NCBI RefSeq assembly: GCF_900100385.1
Contig: NZ_FNFC01000016.1
Span: 1 to 64,000 of the forward strand
Source of the DNA: Halovenus aranensis
Lineage (GTDB): Archaea > Halobacteriota > Halobacteria > Halobacteriales > Haloarculaceae
DNA length: 64,000 bases
Direction: 5' to 3'
Numbering within the stretch: the stretch's first letter is position 1; each line of letters begins with the position of its first letter. Positions 17,400 to 26,673 of this stretch are shown piece after piece. The translations under genes were made by a program, and so were the position numbers. Below the pieces are notes generated by a model. The model was not told the DNA's origin and made no database searches. It saw only the letters and a list, made by a program, of their open reading frames with translations.

Positions 17400-17999
17400 A
17401 TGGACGACTCACTCGCGGAACGCGTCGACGCTCTCGAACGGGCGGTAACCGACGGCGACCACGACCTCTCGGCACTGGCGACCGAGGCACAGGCACGCGA
17501 CCGGCTCGACAGCCTCGAAACGCAGTACGAGGAACTCGAAGCGCGCGTTGCCGAACTCGAAGCGGCGACACAGGCACTTCGGGGATACGTCGGCAACGTC
17601 CGTGCAGTCAACGAGGAGGTCGAAACACAGGCCCAGCGAGCGCTCTCGAAGACAGAATCACTCGAAGCACGGCTGTCGAACCGAAACGGCAGCCAACCAC
17701 CAGACGGTGGACTGGACGAGTCGGCCATCACACGGGACAGGACGGCAAGCGATGGCAGTATCGGGCAGCCATCGCCCGAACAGCCCGCAGGCCAACAACG
17801 CCGACGGGACCACGACGGGTCACACTCGGCCGACGGAGACAAGTGCTGTCAGGCGTGTGGTCGGCCCCACAGCCAGCAAAACCCCGAAGCCGACACCAGA
17901 GAGGAGTGGTCGACCGGCGAAATCGCAGACAACGACCCGCTCGTCTCTGAGGCGAGCGAGACGACAGGCGCGCTCGAACGCTTTAGACAACTCCTCTGA
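17400..17999 (+). CDS. Coiled-coil protein upstream of a pilus motor (DUF7310-like)
   Basis: 199 residues. The first 90 form a predicted coiled coil (LAERVDALERAVTDG, LDSLETQYEELEARVAELEAATQALRGYVGNV). A polar, disordered middle follows, then CCQACGRPH, a possible zinc site, and a C-terminal acidic helix ending ALERFRQLL. It sits 60 bases before the secretion ATPase gene, a neighbourhood I associate with small haloarchaeal coiled-coil families beside PilB-type ATPases. A scaffold or regulator of the motor is a reasonable guess. A box A-like tcaaatac lies near 17372. Confidence 0.7.
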   Translation: MDDSLAERVDALERAVTDGDHDLSALATEAQARDRLDSLETQYEELEARVAELEAATQALRGYVGNVRAVNEEVETQAQRALSKTESLEARLSNRNGSQPPDGGLDESAITRDRTASDGSIGQPSPEQPAGQQRRRDHDGSHSADGDKCCQACGRPHSQQNPEADTREEWSTGEIADNDPLVSEASETTGALERFRQLL

Positions 18000-18029
18000 G
18001 CAGGTACTGCGAGTCTGGCCTCCCGGACG

Positions 18030-18036
18030 TTTATAT
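18030..18036 (+). promoter_or_regulatory. Box A of the secretion ATPase operon
   Basis: The sequence tttatat lies about 27 bases before the ATG at 18060, indicating a leaderless promoter that separates the ATPase and platform pair from the upstream coiled-coil gene. Confidence 0.5.
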
Positions 18037-18059
18037 GCAATTCCGAGACCAGATACCCC

Positions 18060-19952
18060 ATGTCCGACAGCGCCACCGGAGTCATCGAGCGGGTCCAAAC
18101 ACTCCTCAACAGAGAGGAGGACGGCGGCTGTGGCTGTCGCTCTACGTTCGACGGAGAGACACTCGTTCTCGACGCAGCGGACTGTCCCCACGACGGCGTC
18201 CTCGAAGCCGCGCCGGCGTGTCGGGCGACGGCAATCGATGCACTGACCGAGCGCGACGCTGATGCCGTGTTGACAGAGACAAACGGCGTCGAGCGAGCGT
18301 ACGAAGACGAAGCCGCCGGGCTGTTGGTCGCCGCCGGGCGGTTCGTCGAAGCGGTCGCGTTCCACGACGAGCGCCTCGCGGCACAGGCGCGCCAGGACCC
18401 ACTGGGTGCCTGCCGAGAAGCGACCGGCCGGGCCGGAGCAGTGTCCGACATCGCCGCCGAGACTGGGCTGGCAGTACTCGCGTCAGCCGTCGACGGCTAC
18501 GCAGAGGCCCTTGGGCCGGCCGTCGGGCCGACGCTCAGTCACTGGCGAGTCGAGCCGACACCGCCGGACTCCAGGCTCAGTGAGGTCACCGACCTCGATA
18601 CCGGTGCGACGGTCAGACACTACGACCGGCCGAGAGGGCCACCTCATTATCATCTCGTCCCGCTCGAACAACAGCTCCCGCCTGAAGCGCTTGCGACCCT
18701 CGCGGAGGCATACCAGCGCCTGGCCGGTGGCAAGCTCGACGGCGGCGAGCGAGCGCCCGCCAGGGCAGTCCGAGCGGTTGCCGAAGGCGAGGCAACCGAG
18801 TGGACCGAACAGGTGAGACAGGTACTCCAGAAACACGCCAGAGGGTTCGGCCTGCTCGAAGATATCTTCGCCGACCCAGCCGTCACAGACGCGTTCGTTA
18901 CCGCACCAGCACCAGAGAATCGCCTCCGTGTGACTGTCGATGGGGAGACGTTCGTCACGAACCTGTGGCTGACAGCAGCGGGAGTGGACGCTCTCGCTTC
19001 GCGATTTCGCCGCGAGAGCGGTCGCTCGTTCTCACGGGCAGACCCGACACTGGACGCGACAGCCGAGGTTGCTGACCGACGGCTCCGAGTCGCCGGAGTC
19101 ACCGACCCACCGAGCGAGGGGACCGCGTTCGCGTTCCGCGCTCAAGGACGTGAGGTCTGGACACTGCCCGGACTCGTACGCAACGGTACCGTTACCGCAG
19201 CGGCGGCCGCCCTACTCTCTGTCGCTGTCGAGCGCGGGAGCGCGGTGCTCGTCGCTGGTCCGCGGGGTGCCGGGAAGACAACCACACTTGGAGCGCTTCT
19301 CTGGGAGTTGCCGCCGGCGGTCAGAACGGTCGTAATCGAGGATACGCCGGAGTTACCGGTCTCAGCGCTCCAGAACGCAAACAGAGACGTACAGCCGCTG
19401 CTAGCCAGCACCGACAGGGGACTTACCCCGACCGATGCACTCAGAACCGCACTCAGGCTCGGTGATGGAGCCCTTGCTATCGGCGAAGTCAGAGGAGAGG
19501 AAGCAGAGGTGCTGTACGAGGCGATGCGCGTGGGTGCAAATAGCGAGGCAGTGCTCGGGACGATACACGGAGACGGCGCAGAGGCAGTCTACGAGCGAGT
19601 CGTGACCGACCTCGGCGTGTCGTCGAGTTCGTTCGGCGTTACCGACCTCGTCGTTAGCCTGGAGCGGACCGCAAGCGGTGAGCGACGGGTTCGTGCCATC
19701 GAAGAGGTCGTACCGGGCAACGCAGGGACTTTCAGGACGCTCTATGAACAGACAGAAGACGGCTTACGGCCGACTGGCTGTCTCGACCGCGGAAACAGCC
19801 ACGCCGTCGAGAACCTCACAAAGCCAGACGAATCGTACGCTGCTGTCCGAGAGTTACTCGCCAGCCGAGAGCGCCTCCTCGACGCACTCGCGCGGCGGGG
19901 CGCAACGTCGGGGGACGCCTTGACCGAGTCACACACTGAGCGCCAGCGATGA
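18060..19952 (+). CDS. Type II/IV secretion (pilus assembly) ATPase, PilB/GspE-TadA family
   Basis: 630 residues. The C-terminal motor domain has Walker A (GPRGAGKTTTLGA), VVIEDTPELPV (Asp box region), LAIGEVRGEEAEVLYEAM (Walker B) and a His box (GTIHGDGAEAV). The N-terminal third carries a cysteine cluster (GGCGCRS, CPHDG, ACRATA) that may bind zinc and is not part of the core family. Such ATPases power assembly of type IV-like pili in archaea. The stop overlaps the start of the platform gene (ATGA). No pilin gene is visible in the window. Confidence 0.88.
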   Translation: MSDSATGVIERVQTLLNREEDGGCGCRSTFDGETLVLDAADCPHDGVLEAAPACRATAIDALTERDADAVLTETNGVERAYEDEAAGLLVAAGRFVEAVAFHDERLAAQARQDPLGACREATGRAGAVSDIAAETGLAVLASAVDGYAEALGPAVGPTLSHWRVEPTPPDSRLSEVTDLDTGATVRHYDRPRGPPHYHLVPLEQQLPPEALATLAEAYQRLAGGKLDGGERAPARAVRAVAEGEATEWTEQVRQVLQKHARGFGLLEDIFADPAVTDAFVTAPAPENRLRVTVDGETFVTNLWLTAAGVDALASRFRRESGRSFSRADPTLDATAEVADRRLRVAGVTDPPSEGTAFAFRAQGREVWTLPGLVRNGTVTAAAAALLSVAVERGSAVLVAGPRGAGKTTTLGALLWELPPAVRTVVIEDTPELPVSALQNANRDVQPLLASTDRGLTPTDALRTALRLGDGALAIGEVRGEEAEVLYEAMRVGANSEAVLGTIHGDGAEAVYERVVTDLGVSSSSFGVTDLVVSLERTASGERRVRAIEEVVPGNAGTFRTLYEQTEDGLRPTGCLDRGNSHAVENLTKPDESYAAVRELLASRERLLDALARRGATSGDALTESHTERQR

Positions 19953-21658
19953 GCGGAGCACTGTTGTGGGTCGTGGCAGGGGTTGCACGGCTGTATCCCT
20001 GGCCTGTCGAGGCGAGTGAGCAGCTACGCGATGCGCTTGCCTTTCTCGACGGCGAGTACGATGCCAGCACCGTTGTCCAGGCGGGCTACGGGGCAGGACT
20101 GGTCGCTGTCTGCGGGACCAGTGTCGCAGTGATACTGGTCCCCGGACGGTTGCGGGCTACCACCTTCGTACTCGGGAGCATCCTCGCTCTCGCGGTGGTC
20201 CACCTCGTACACGCCACACCGAAGGTGGCTGCGACCGCTCGGCGAACCAGCGCACTCGGTGCTGCACCCGACCTCGTCGCGCGCGCTGTCCTGCGTATGC
20301 GGCTCACACCGGCACCCGAACGGGCTGGGGCCTTCGCCGCACAGACCAGCGACGGCGTCCTCGCAGACGCGCTCGGAGCACAGGTCAGACGAGGGCGACA
20401 CACCGGCAAATCCGGGCTAGCGGCATTTGGAGACGCCTGGAGTGACCTGTTTCCGTCGCTCCGACGGGCGTGTTCGCTCATCATGGTCGCAGGCCGGACA
20501 CCAGAAACGGACCGTCACCAACTGCTGGACCGCGCACTGGCAGTCGTCCTCGATGGAACACGCGAGACACTCCAGTCGTTCGCCGCCAGTATACGTGGTC
20601 CTGTGACGGCACTGTACGCGTTCGGGGTTTTGTTGCCGACGGCGCTGGTGGCACTGCTTCCAGCCGCTGGTACAGCGGGCGTCGTTGTCACACCGCTGGT
20701 CGTGGTTGTGCTGTACGATATCGCGTTACCGGGGGCACTTGCGACTGCCGCTGTCTGGCTTCTTACTCGCCGCCCGGTCGCGTTCCCGCCCCCAGCGGTG
20801 ACACGCGCGCACCCCGACGTGGCCGACAGGCGACTCCACGGGGTAGTGGCCGGCGTCGGGATGGCGCTGGGAGCCTGGGTCGTCTGTACCCGGCTCTTGC
20901 CAGTCTGGGGGCCGCCGGTGGCGGCGGTTGGCCTCGGGTCCGGTACTGGGCTCGTCGTCGCCACCCGACCGGTCGTCGCCGTCTACAAGCGTGTCCGAGC
21001 AGTCGAGGACGGACTCTCAGATGCGCTGGAGCTAGTTGGAAGACGGGTCGCCAACGGACAGGCAGTCGAAGCCGCAATCGACCAAGTCAGCGACGACCTC
21101 GGAGGGCCGACCGGCGACCTGCTCGCCGACGGGGCGCGACAACAGCGACAGCTCCACGTCGGGGTTCACGAGGCCTTTCTCGGCCGCCACGGTGTCCTCG
21201 ACAGCGTGCCGAGCCCGCGGGTGCGGGGGAGTCTCGCCCTCCTCTCGGTGGCCGCAGACGAGGGACCGCCCGCAGGGTCGGCGCTGCTCGCACTGGCAGA
21301 GCACGTCGACGACCTGCAGCGAATCGAACAGGAGGCGAGACAGCAACTCACCCCGGTTTGTCGGACTCTGACCAACACGGCGATGGTATTCGGCCCACTC
21401 GTCGCGGGAGCGACCGTCGCACTCGCCGGCGGCATCAGCGGCGGCACGGAACTTGCGGGAGGCGAGCAGACTCTGCAGTGGCTCGGTGGCCCCGTCGGAG
21501 TGTACGTGCTCGTACTGGCGGCGATTCTGACCACGCTCTCTGTCGGCCTGGTTCGTGGCGTCGACACCGAGCTAGTCGGCCACCGGGTCGGTCGTGCACT
21601 GGTCACAGCAACGGCAACGTACCTCGGGTCGTATCTAATCGTCCGGGCGATGCTGTGA
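19949..21658 (+). CDS. Type II secretion system F (pilus platform) membrane protein
   Basis: 569 residues with two repeats of the T2SSF/TadC-type helical bundle, each followed by membrane helices. About nine hydrophobic segments are visible, including those near residues 32-50, 60-85, 225-275 and 480-560. It is the inner-membrane platform on which the ATPase acts. The 4-base overlap with the ATPase gene supports co-translation. The length matches archaeal PilC-type proteins. Confidence 0.85.
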   Translation: MSGALLWVVAGVARLYPWPVEASEQLRDALAFLDGEYDASTVVQAGYGAGLVAVCGTSVAVILVPGRLRATTFVLGSILALAVVHLVHATPKVAATARRTSALGAAPDLVARAVLRMRLTPAPERAGAFAAQTSDGVLADALGAQVRRGRHTGKSGLAAFGDAWSDLFPSLRRACSLIMVAGRTPETDRHQLLDRALAVVLDGTRETLQSFAASIRGPVTALYAFGVLLPTALVALLPAAGTAGVVVTPLVVVVLYDIALPGALATAAVWLLTRRPVAFPPPAVTRAHPDVADRRLHGVVAGVGMALGAWVVCTRLLPVWGPPVAAVGLGSGTGLVVATRPVVAVYKRVRAVEDGLSDALELVGRRVANGQAVEAAIDQVSDDLGGPTGDLLADGARQQRQLHVGVHEAFLGRHGVLDSVPSPRVRGSLALLSVAADEGPPAGSALLALAEHVDDLQRIEQEARQQLTPVCRTLTNTAMVFGPLVAGATVALAGGISGGTELAGGEQTLQWLGGPVGVYVLVLAAILTTLSVGLVRGVDTELVGHRVGRALVTATATYLGSYLIVRAML

Positions 21659-21677
21659 GACTCGAAAGGAGTAGGGG

Positions 21678-21685
21678 CTTATATC
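21678..21685 (+). promoter_or_regulatory. Box A before the DUF5791-like gene
   Basis: cttatatc lies about 24 bases before the ATG at 21705, so the two following overlapping genes probably have their own leaderless promoter. Confidence 0.45.
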
Positions 21686-21704
21686 TCGCCGTCTAAGGAC
21701 AGGT

Positions 21705-22133
21705 ATGCTCAGAGGGAGGTTCGAGGACGCTGGCGAGTTGTCACCCGAGGAACTTCGTGCCGCCTACGACGACCGACTCGCCACGGCGATAGATACAGTC
21801 GGGAAAACAATCGTTGCCGAAGCAGTCGATGTCGACGAGGCAGTACTCTCGGGTCTCGTCGAAGGCGAGTCACCCGAGCTAACACTCACGACGGCGGCCG
21901 AGATTCTCGCACTCGACGACGAGCTGCCAGACGCCGAGAGCATTGTGGCAGAGGCCCGGGATATCCTTCTCATGGGGATGTCGATTGCCGTCCTCGACGT
22001 GGAAGCAATCGCGTCGGGCCTCGACGACGAGATGGAGCCAAAGGAAATTCAACAAAAGACAGAGGGTCGGTTCCCGATGACCCTCGACGAGTACGCGCTC
22101 GTCCACAACTATATCGAGCGAAACAAGCAATGA
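21705..22133 (+). CDS. Small acidic haloarchaeal protein (DUF5791-like)
   Basis: 142 residues, all helical in appearance, beginning MLRGRFEDAGELSPEELRAAY. It includes AVDVDEAVLSGLVEGESPEL, which resembles a small helix-turn-helix, and ends MTLDEYALVHNYIERNKQ. It fits my memory of DUF5791, a haloarchaeal family without a known function. The last bases overlap the next ATG (ATGA), so it is translated with the following oxidoreductase. Confidence 0.65.
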   Translation: MLRGRFEDAGELSPEELRAAYDDRLATAIDTVGKTIVAEAVDVDEAVLSGLVEGESPELTLTTAAEILALDDELPDAESIVAEARDILLMGMSIAVLDVEAIASGLDDEMEPKEIQQKTEGRFPMTLDEYALVHNYIERNKQ

Positions 22134-23032
22134 CAACCGTCGCCATACTCGGTTGTGGCTACGTCGGCATCGCGCTCGGAGAAACACTGTTGAGGGATGG
22201 AACGGCCGACCGCGTCGTCGGCGTGCGACGCTCGGACAGCGGGGTCGATGCGATGGAAGCTGCCGGAATCGAGGCGATACAGGGCGACGTAACTACCGAC
22301 AGTACGCTCTCGGCGCTCCCAGACGTCGACGCGGTCGTCTTCGCAGCGAGCGTCGGGCGAGGCAGCGAGACGACTGCCCGTGAGCTGTACGTCGAGGGAC
22401 AAGAGACGGTGCTCGACCAGTTGTGTTCCCGTGATGACCCGCCAGAACGCTACATCTACACGTCGAGTACCGGCGTCTACGGCGACCACGGCGGCGATTG
22501 GGTCGACGAGGAGACGCCACTCGACCCTGCGACGGAGCGACAGCAGGCACTCGCCGACGCTGAACGACTCCCACAGGAAAGCGACATCGATGCCACAGTC
22601 GTGCGGTTCGCGGGGCTGTATGGTCCAGACCGGCACCGTCTCGAGCGCTATCTCGACGGACCGGTTACGGAAGGAGTGTTGAACCTGACCCACCGCGACG
22701 ACGCTGCCGGGGCGATTGCGTTTTTGCTCGACGAAGACGCCGCCCGAGACGACCTGTTACTCGTCGTCGACGACGAACCAGTCTCGAAGTGGGAGCTCGC
22801 TGACTGGCTTGCCACTGAGTGTAACGAACCAACACCACCCAAACAGACGAAAGCCGAGCGTCTCGCGGACGACTCGCTCTCTGCAGGTGCCAGACAGCGG
22901 CTCAGCGCCGACAAACGCTGTCGGAACCGAAAGCTCCGGTCGCTCGGGTACGACCTGCGGTATCCGACATTCAGGGAGGGGTACCGGACAGCAATCGAAG
23001 AGTACACCGGCACCGACACGCAGGACAAATAG
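22130..23032 (+). CDS. NAD-dependent epimerase/dehydratase-family protein (atypical SDR)
   Basis: 300 residues with a glycine-rich nucleotide site near the start (VAILGCGYVGIALGE) and YIYTSSTGVYGDHGG followed by VRFAGLYGP, the typical extended-SDR strands. The usual Tyr-x-x-x-Lys pair is not evident after the TSS motif (the region reads LDPATERQQALADAE), so it may be an atypical SDR of the YeeZ kind without classic dehydrogenase chemistry. It overlaps the DUF5791-like gene. The substrate is unknown. Confidence 0.75.
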   Translation: MTTVAILGCGYVGIALGETLLRDGTADRVVGVRRSDSGVDAMEAAGIEAIQGDVTTDSTLSALPDVDAVVFAASVGRGSETTARELYVEGQETVLDQLCSRDDPPERYIYTSSTGVYGDHGGDWVDEETPLDPATERQQALADAERLPQESDIDATVVRFAGLYGPDRHRLERYLDGPVTEGVLNLTHRDDAAGAIAFLLDEDAARDDLLLVVDDEPVSKWELADWLATECNEPTPPKQTKAERLADDSLSAGARQRLSADKRCRNRKLRSLGYDLRYPTFREGYRTAIEEYTGTDTQDK

Positions 23033-23118
23033 CGCCACTGCAGCCGGACCTATCGGGAGAAATCGGCAGTCCTGTGGCAAAGCAGTACACATTTGTATCC
23101 GCGCGGACCCGTTGGGGT

Positions 23119-24303
23119 ATGAGCATAGTCGACACGGTGAGCGATGAACTCGACGCGCTGGCGTCGACGCTCGCCGACGAGCCGCTGCTTGCGGTCGCCC
23201 TCCTCGTCTTCAGTGTCGCCGTCGTCGCCGGAATCGGCCTCCTGTACCGGTCGGTGACCCGAACACTCGGGGAGCGATTTGCGCGCGTGCTCGGCTCGTA
23301 CGACGCCGTCGCCGTCCTGATGCATCCTGACCCTGATCCGGATGCGATGGCCTGTGCGCTGGCGGCCGAAGAGATTGCGACCGACAGAGAGACAGCGGTG
23401 ACGCTGTACTATCCCGGACAGATTCGACACCACGAGAACCGCGCGTTCGAGACTGTCCTCGAGACGGACTTCGAGCAGATAGAGAACGCGAGTGAAATCG
23501 AGGAGTCGACAGTCGTTCTCGTCGACCACAACGAGGCCCGCGATTTTCACGGTGCCGACGACATCGACCCGGTCGCCGTCGTTGACCACCATCCCGGCGG
23601 CGGAACAGGCGGACGACACACCGACGTACGGACGGAGTACGGTTCGTGTGCCAGTATCTTTACGGAGTACTTCGAAGAACTCGGCCAGGAGCCAATATCC
23701 CCAGAGGAACTCGACGACAGCGGCGAAGACGACCCGCTTGCGGGTAGACTCTCGCCCACGACGGCAACGGGACTACTCTACGGGATACAGGCCGACACGA
23801 GCCAACTCACCAAAGGCTGTGCCGGAGCAGATTTCAGCGCGGCGTCGTTTCTATATCCTGGTATCGACGAGGAGAAACTCGACCGCATCGCCAACCCGGA
23901 GATGGACCCCGAATCGCTCGACGTGAAAGCGCGTGCAATCACCGGACGCGAAGTCCGGTCGGCGTTTGCGGTCAGCGACGTGGGCTCTGTCTCGAACAGC
24001 GATTCGATACCACAGGCCGCCGACGAACTCCGTCGGCTCGAAGGCATCAACGCCGTCGTCGTCCTCGGCGACAAAGACGAGACACTCCGGTTTGCCGGTC
24101 GGTCGAACGATGACCGCGTTCACATGGGAAAAGTGCTCGAGTCCGTCCTCGAGGACATTCCGATGTCAGGTGGCGGCGGCCACGCTCGGATGGGCGGTGG
24201 CCAATGTTCGCTCGAACACATGGAAGGACTCGGCCCGAGTGAAGGCATCTCTCGTGAGGAACTCCGCGAACGGCTGTTCGCGGCGATGAATGGAGAAATG
24301 TGA
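23119..24303 (+). CDS. Membrane-anchored DHH/DHHA1 phosphoesterase
   Basis: 394 residues. One hydrophobic segment (about 23-44, LLAVALLVFSVAVVAGIGLLY) anchors the protein. Then come the DHH motifs: MHPDPDPDAMACALAAEE, VVLVDHNEARDF, and AVVDHHPGGG. A DHHA1 domain ends in GGGGHARMGGGQ. The family includes RecJ-like nucleases, nano-RNases and cyclic-di-AMP phosphodiesterases; membrane tethering and domain order recall GdpP-type enzymes, but PAS and GGDEF domains are absent. The ATG at 23119 follows a GTG at 23074 that I consider less likely. It converges on radA. Confidence 0.82.
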   Translation: MSIVDTVSDELDALASTLADEPLLAVALLVFSVAVVAGIGLLYRSVTRTLGERFARVLGSYDAVAVLMHPDPDPDAMACALAAEEIATDRETAVTLYYPGQIRHHENRAFETVLETDFEQIENASEIEESTVVLVDHNEARDFHGADDIDPVAVVDHHPGGGTGGRHTDVRTEYGSCASIFTEYFEELGQEPISPEELDDSGEDDPLAGRLSPTTATGLLYGIQADTSQLTKGCAGADFSAASFLYPGIDEEKLDRIANPEMDPESLDVKARAITGREVRSAFAVSDVGSVSNSDSIPQAADELRRLEGINAVVVLGDKDETLRFAGRSNDDRVHMGKVLESVLEDIPMSGGGGHARMGGGQCSLEHMEGLGPSEGISREELRERLFAAMNGEM

Positions 24304-24446
24304 GAGGAATCGTAGCTCACTCATACGGAGTATGTAACCGACCAGATTTAGGTGGAACCCGCCTGCCTGCTGTGCGTTTTCTGGCGTGACAAGTACGTTC
24401 ACTCCGGTTCGTCAGACACAGATGCCGAGGTGTATAAAAGAGTCGA

Positions 24447-25490
24447 TTACTCTGGGTCGAGTCCGTCGCCGGTCACACGCATGACCGATTCACCGTCGGC
24501 GAGGTTCGGTGCGTCGACGAGACGGACGATGCGTTTGTCGCCTTTGGATTTGCGCAGATAGATGCGGAACGTCGAGGTGTGACCGAGGATGTTGCCACCG
24601 ATGGGCTGAGTCGGGTCCCCGAAGAAGGAGTCGGGGTTGGCCGCTACCTGGTTGGTGACGATGACTGCGGTGTTGTTGAGGTCACCGACACGCATGAGAT
24701 CGTGGAGATGTTTGTTGAGCTTCTGCTGGCGCTCGGCGAGTTCGCCACGACCGACGTACTCTGCACGGAAGTGGGCCGTCAGTGAGTCGACACAGAGCAG
24801 ACGTACCGGGAACTCGTCGTCCTGGCTCTCGCTTGCAATCTCCTGGGCCTTCTCCGCAAGCAGAATCTGATGGTTCGAGTTGAACGCCTTGGCGACGTGA
24901 ATCTTGTCGAGAACCGCCTCCAGTAGGTCATCGAGTAACGCCTCGTCAGTCGCGTCTGCCGCGTCCTCGTCGGCGACGCCGTGGAGGACCATCGTGTCCT
25001 CGATAGCCTCGTCGTCGAGCCCGCGGACCATGTCGTCGATACGTTCGGGACGGAACGTGTCTTCGGAGTCGACGAAGATGGCGCTCCCTTCGAGCCCACC
25101 GTGTTCGGCAGGCAACTGGACGTTGACTGCGAGCTGGTGTGTCACCTGAGACTTACCGGCCCCGAATTCGCCGTATACTTCAGTGATAGACTGGGTTTCG
25201 ACGCCCCCGCCGAGCAGTTCGTCGACTTCTTCGACCCCCCAGGTGAGTTTGCCGATTTTCTCGCGTCGCTCTAGTACTGTTGCCCCGCTCTCGAACCCAC
25301 CGATGTCGGCGGCTTCACGCGCGGCCTGGATGATATCGGCGGCGCTCGACTCGCCGATGTCTGCGGTGTTCGACAGCTCACCGGGGCTGGCGACCGCAAT
25401 CCCCTGAAAGTCGTCGAATCCGTTGTCGTGAAGCTTCTCTGCTGTCGCCGGACCGACGCCCGGCAGCTCTTCGAGGTCTTGTGATGCCAT
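24447..25490 (-). CDS. radA: DNA repair and recombination protein RadA
   Basis: 347 residues. The N-terminal helix-hairpin-helix domain ([19 protein letters not shown]) binds DNA. The RecA core has Walker A ([13 protein letters not shown]), Walker B ([14 protein letters not shown]) and the L2 region up to [22 protein letters not shown]. RadA forms filaments on single-stranded DNA and drives strand exchange. The ATG at 25490 is the conserved start; an upstream ATG at 25517 lies inside the promoter. A TATA element (tttatgta on this strand, 25513-25520) about 27 bases upstream indicates a leaderless message. Confidence 0.97.
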   Translation of the reverse strand: MASQDLEELPGVGPATAEKLHDNGFDDFQGIAVASPGELSNTADIGESSAADIIQAAREAADIGGFESGATVLERREKIGKLTWGVEEVDELLGGGVETQSITEVYGEFGAGKSQVTHQLAVNVQLPAEHGGLEGSAIFVDSEDTFRPERIDDMVRGLDDEAIEDTMVLHGVADEDAADATDEALLDDLLEAVLDKIHVAKAFNSNHQILLAEKAQEIASESQDDEFPVRLLCVDSLTAHFRAEYVGRGELAERQQKLNKHLHDLMRVGDLNNTAVIVTNQVAANPDSFFGDPTQPIGGNILGHTSTFRIYLRKSKGDKRIVRLVDAPNLADGESVMRVTGDGLDPE

Positions 25491-25512
25491 ACTCGGCGGT
25501 TGTGCGGCCTCA

Positions 25513-25520
25513 TACATAAA
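25513..25520 (-). promoter_or_regulatory. Box A of radA
   Basis: On the reverse strand the sequence tttatgta is centred about 27 bases before the radA ATG at 25490. Confidence 0.5.
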
Positions 25521-25611
25521 CCCCAGTTAACACCAAGGTGAAAGTGTAAGTCGGTTACTGCGTGATGCTATCGGGTTCCGCAACACGCGGTTTAATATAA
25601 GAGCAGGAGAT

Positions 25612-25968
25612 TCAGGCGGATTCGTCGCCGGGAGGCAACCACTCTTCAGACCAGGATTCCAGCTCGCTGAAGACGGGACAGAGGGCCTGCCCTTTCTCTG
25701 TGAGACTGTAATAGGTGGCAATTGGTTTGTCCTCGACACGCCGGGCGACGAGTTCGGCCTCACCAAGGTCGTCGAGCACCCGCGAGAGCGTCCGTGAACT
25801 GGCTCCAGTCGAGCGCTTGAGTTCGTTAAACCGCTTTTCACCGTCGGCCAAGTCGTACAGCACGATGAGTCGCCACTCCGACCCGATGCGCTCGACGGCT
25901 CGAACGACCGAACACGCACCCTCGTTTTTCGATTCGACCGTCTCCGTGTCGTCGACTGTCGATGACAT
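25612..25968 (-). CDS. HxlR-family winged-helix regulator
   Basis: 118 residues. The core ACSVVRAVERIGSEWRLIVLYDL, RFNELKRSTGASSRTLSRVLDDL and ATYYSLTEKGQAL are typical of HxlR regulators. The conserved cysteine near residue 19 is the redox-sensing residue in several bacterial members. It is transcribed away from a DoxX-type membrane protein across a 145-base AT-richer gap, suggesting that it controls both itself and its neighbour in response to reactive electrophiles or quinones (inference). Confidence 0.88.
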   Translation of the reverse strand: MSSTVDDTETVESKNEGACSVVRAVERIGSEWRLIVLYDLADGEKRFNELKRSTGASSRTLSRVLDDLGEAELVARRVEDKPIATYYSLTEKGQALCPVFSELESWSEEWLPPGDESA

Positions 25969-26113
25969 CTGTGTTACCTACTTACTATTATGTCGCCTAA
26001 AGTAAATATACATTCCGGTACGAACCAAGTAACGTAATGAAACTACAAGCTGTCGTCGACGGTAGGCAGAGAAGCGGACGAACCGGGAGCATCAGAGCGG
26101 GGGTGTCGGCCTG
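25969..26113. promoter_or_regulatory. Divergent promoter between HxlR regulator and DoxX gene
   Basis: The left half is AT-rich, with ttacctacttactattatg followed by agtaaatatac; its reverse strand holds a TATA-like tatattta serving the regulator. The repeated ttac/agtaa pattern (ttacctacttact and agtaa) could be the HxlR operator. The right half is GC-rich and shows no clear box A for the DoxX gene. Confidence 0.35.
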
Positions 26114-26530
26114 ATGTCCGTGACTGGGACAGCCGCAATCGGGCTGCTAGTCGGACGCGTCGTCTTTGGGGCCACACTCGCGTTCATGGGGCTAAACCAC
26201 TTCATGCAGCGCGAGGAGATGGCGGGCTATGCAGAGTTCAAGGGACTTCCAGCACCGACGCTGTCGGTAATTGCGTCGGGTGCGCTTTTGATTGCCGGCG
26301 GACTGTCTCTCATCACGGGAGTAGCCCCTGTCGTCGGTGGACTGGGGCTGGCTGGTTTTCTGCTCGTCGCCGCGGTGACGATGCATAACTTCTGGGCGGT
26401 ACCCGAAGAGGACCAGCAAGACGAGATGACAGCGTTTCTGAAAAATATCGTGATGGCCGGCGGGGCAATCGCTGTTGCCTCCGTCGGGACTCTCTCCTGG
26501 GAGTACGCGCTCGATATCGGACTGTTCTGA
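26114..26530 (+). CDS. DoxX-family membrane protein
   Basis: 138 residues with four membrane helices and the family signature FMGLNHFMQREEMAGYAEFKGLPAP, followed by SGALLIAGGLSLI and VTMHNFWAVPEED. DoxX proteins are linked to quinone or thiosulfate oxidation and to thiol stress in various prokaryotes. The divergent HxlR regulator supports a stress role. The ATG at 26114 gives the family's normal length. Confidence 0.87.
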   Translation: MSVTGTAAIGLLVGRVVFGATLAFMGLNHFMQREEMAGYAEFKGLPAPTLSVIASGALLIAGGLSLITGVAPVVGGLGLAGFLLVAAVTMHNFWAVPEEDQQDEMTAFLKNIVMAGGAIAVASVGTLSWEYALDIGLF

Positions 26531-26673
26531 GCGGCCCACAGTCGACAATTCCGCCACATAACGTCGCCGCCACGGTGTAGCTGTTTCACGTGTGATACAC
26601 CCTTGAAACAGCGAGGGACAGACAAGGTAGCGAGCCGTGACCACTAAAGGGAGTGCCCGTCTGAGTACCAGCC

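Noticed and set aside
20470-21696. A 408-residue arginine-rich plus-strand frame
   Set aside because: It is a shadow of the pilus platform gene in another frame, with the composition typical of GC-rich out-of-frame reading.
24304-24446. Possible small RNA with a tataaaag box between the DHH gene and radA
   Set aside because: The box at about 24432 would fire into the radA 3' end. No stable structure or open frame supports a gene.
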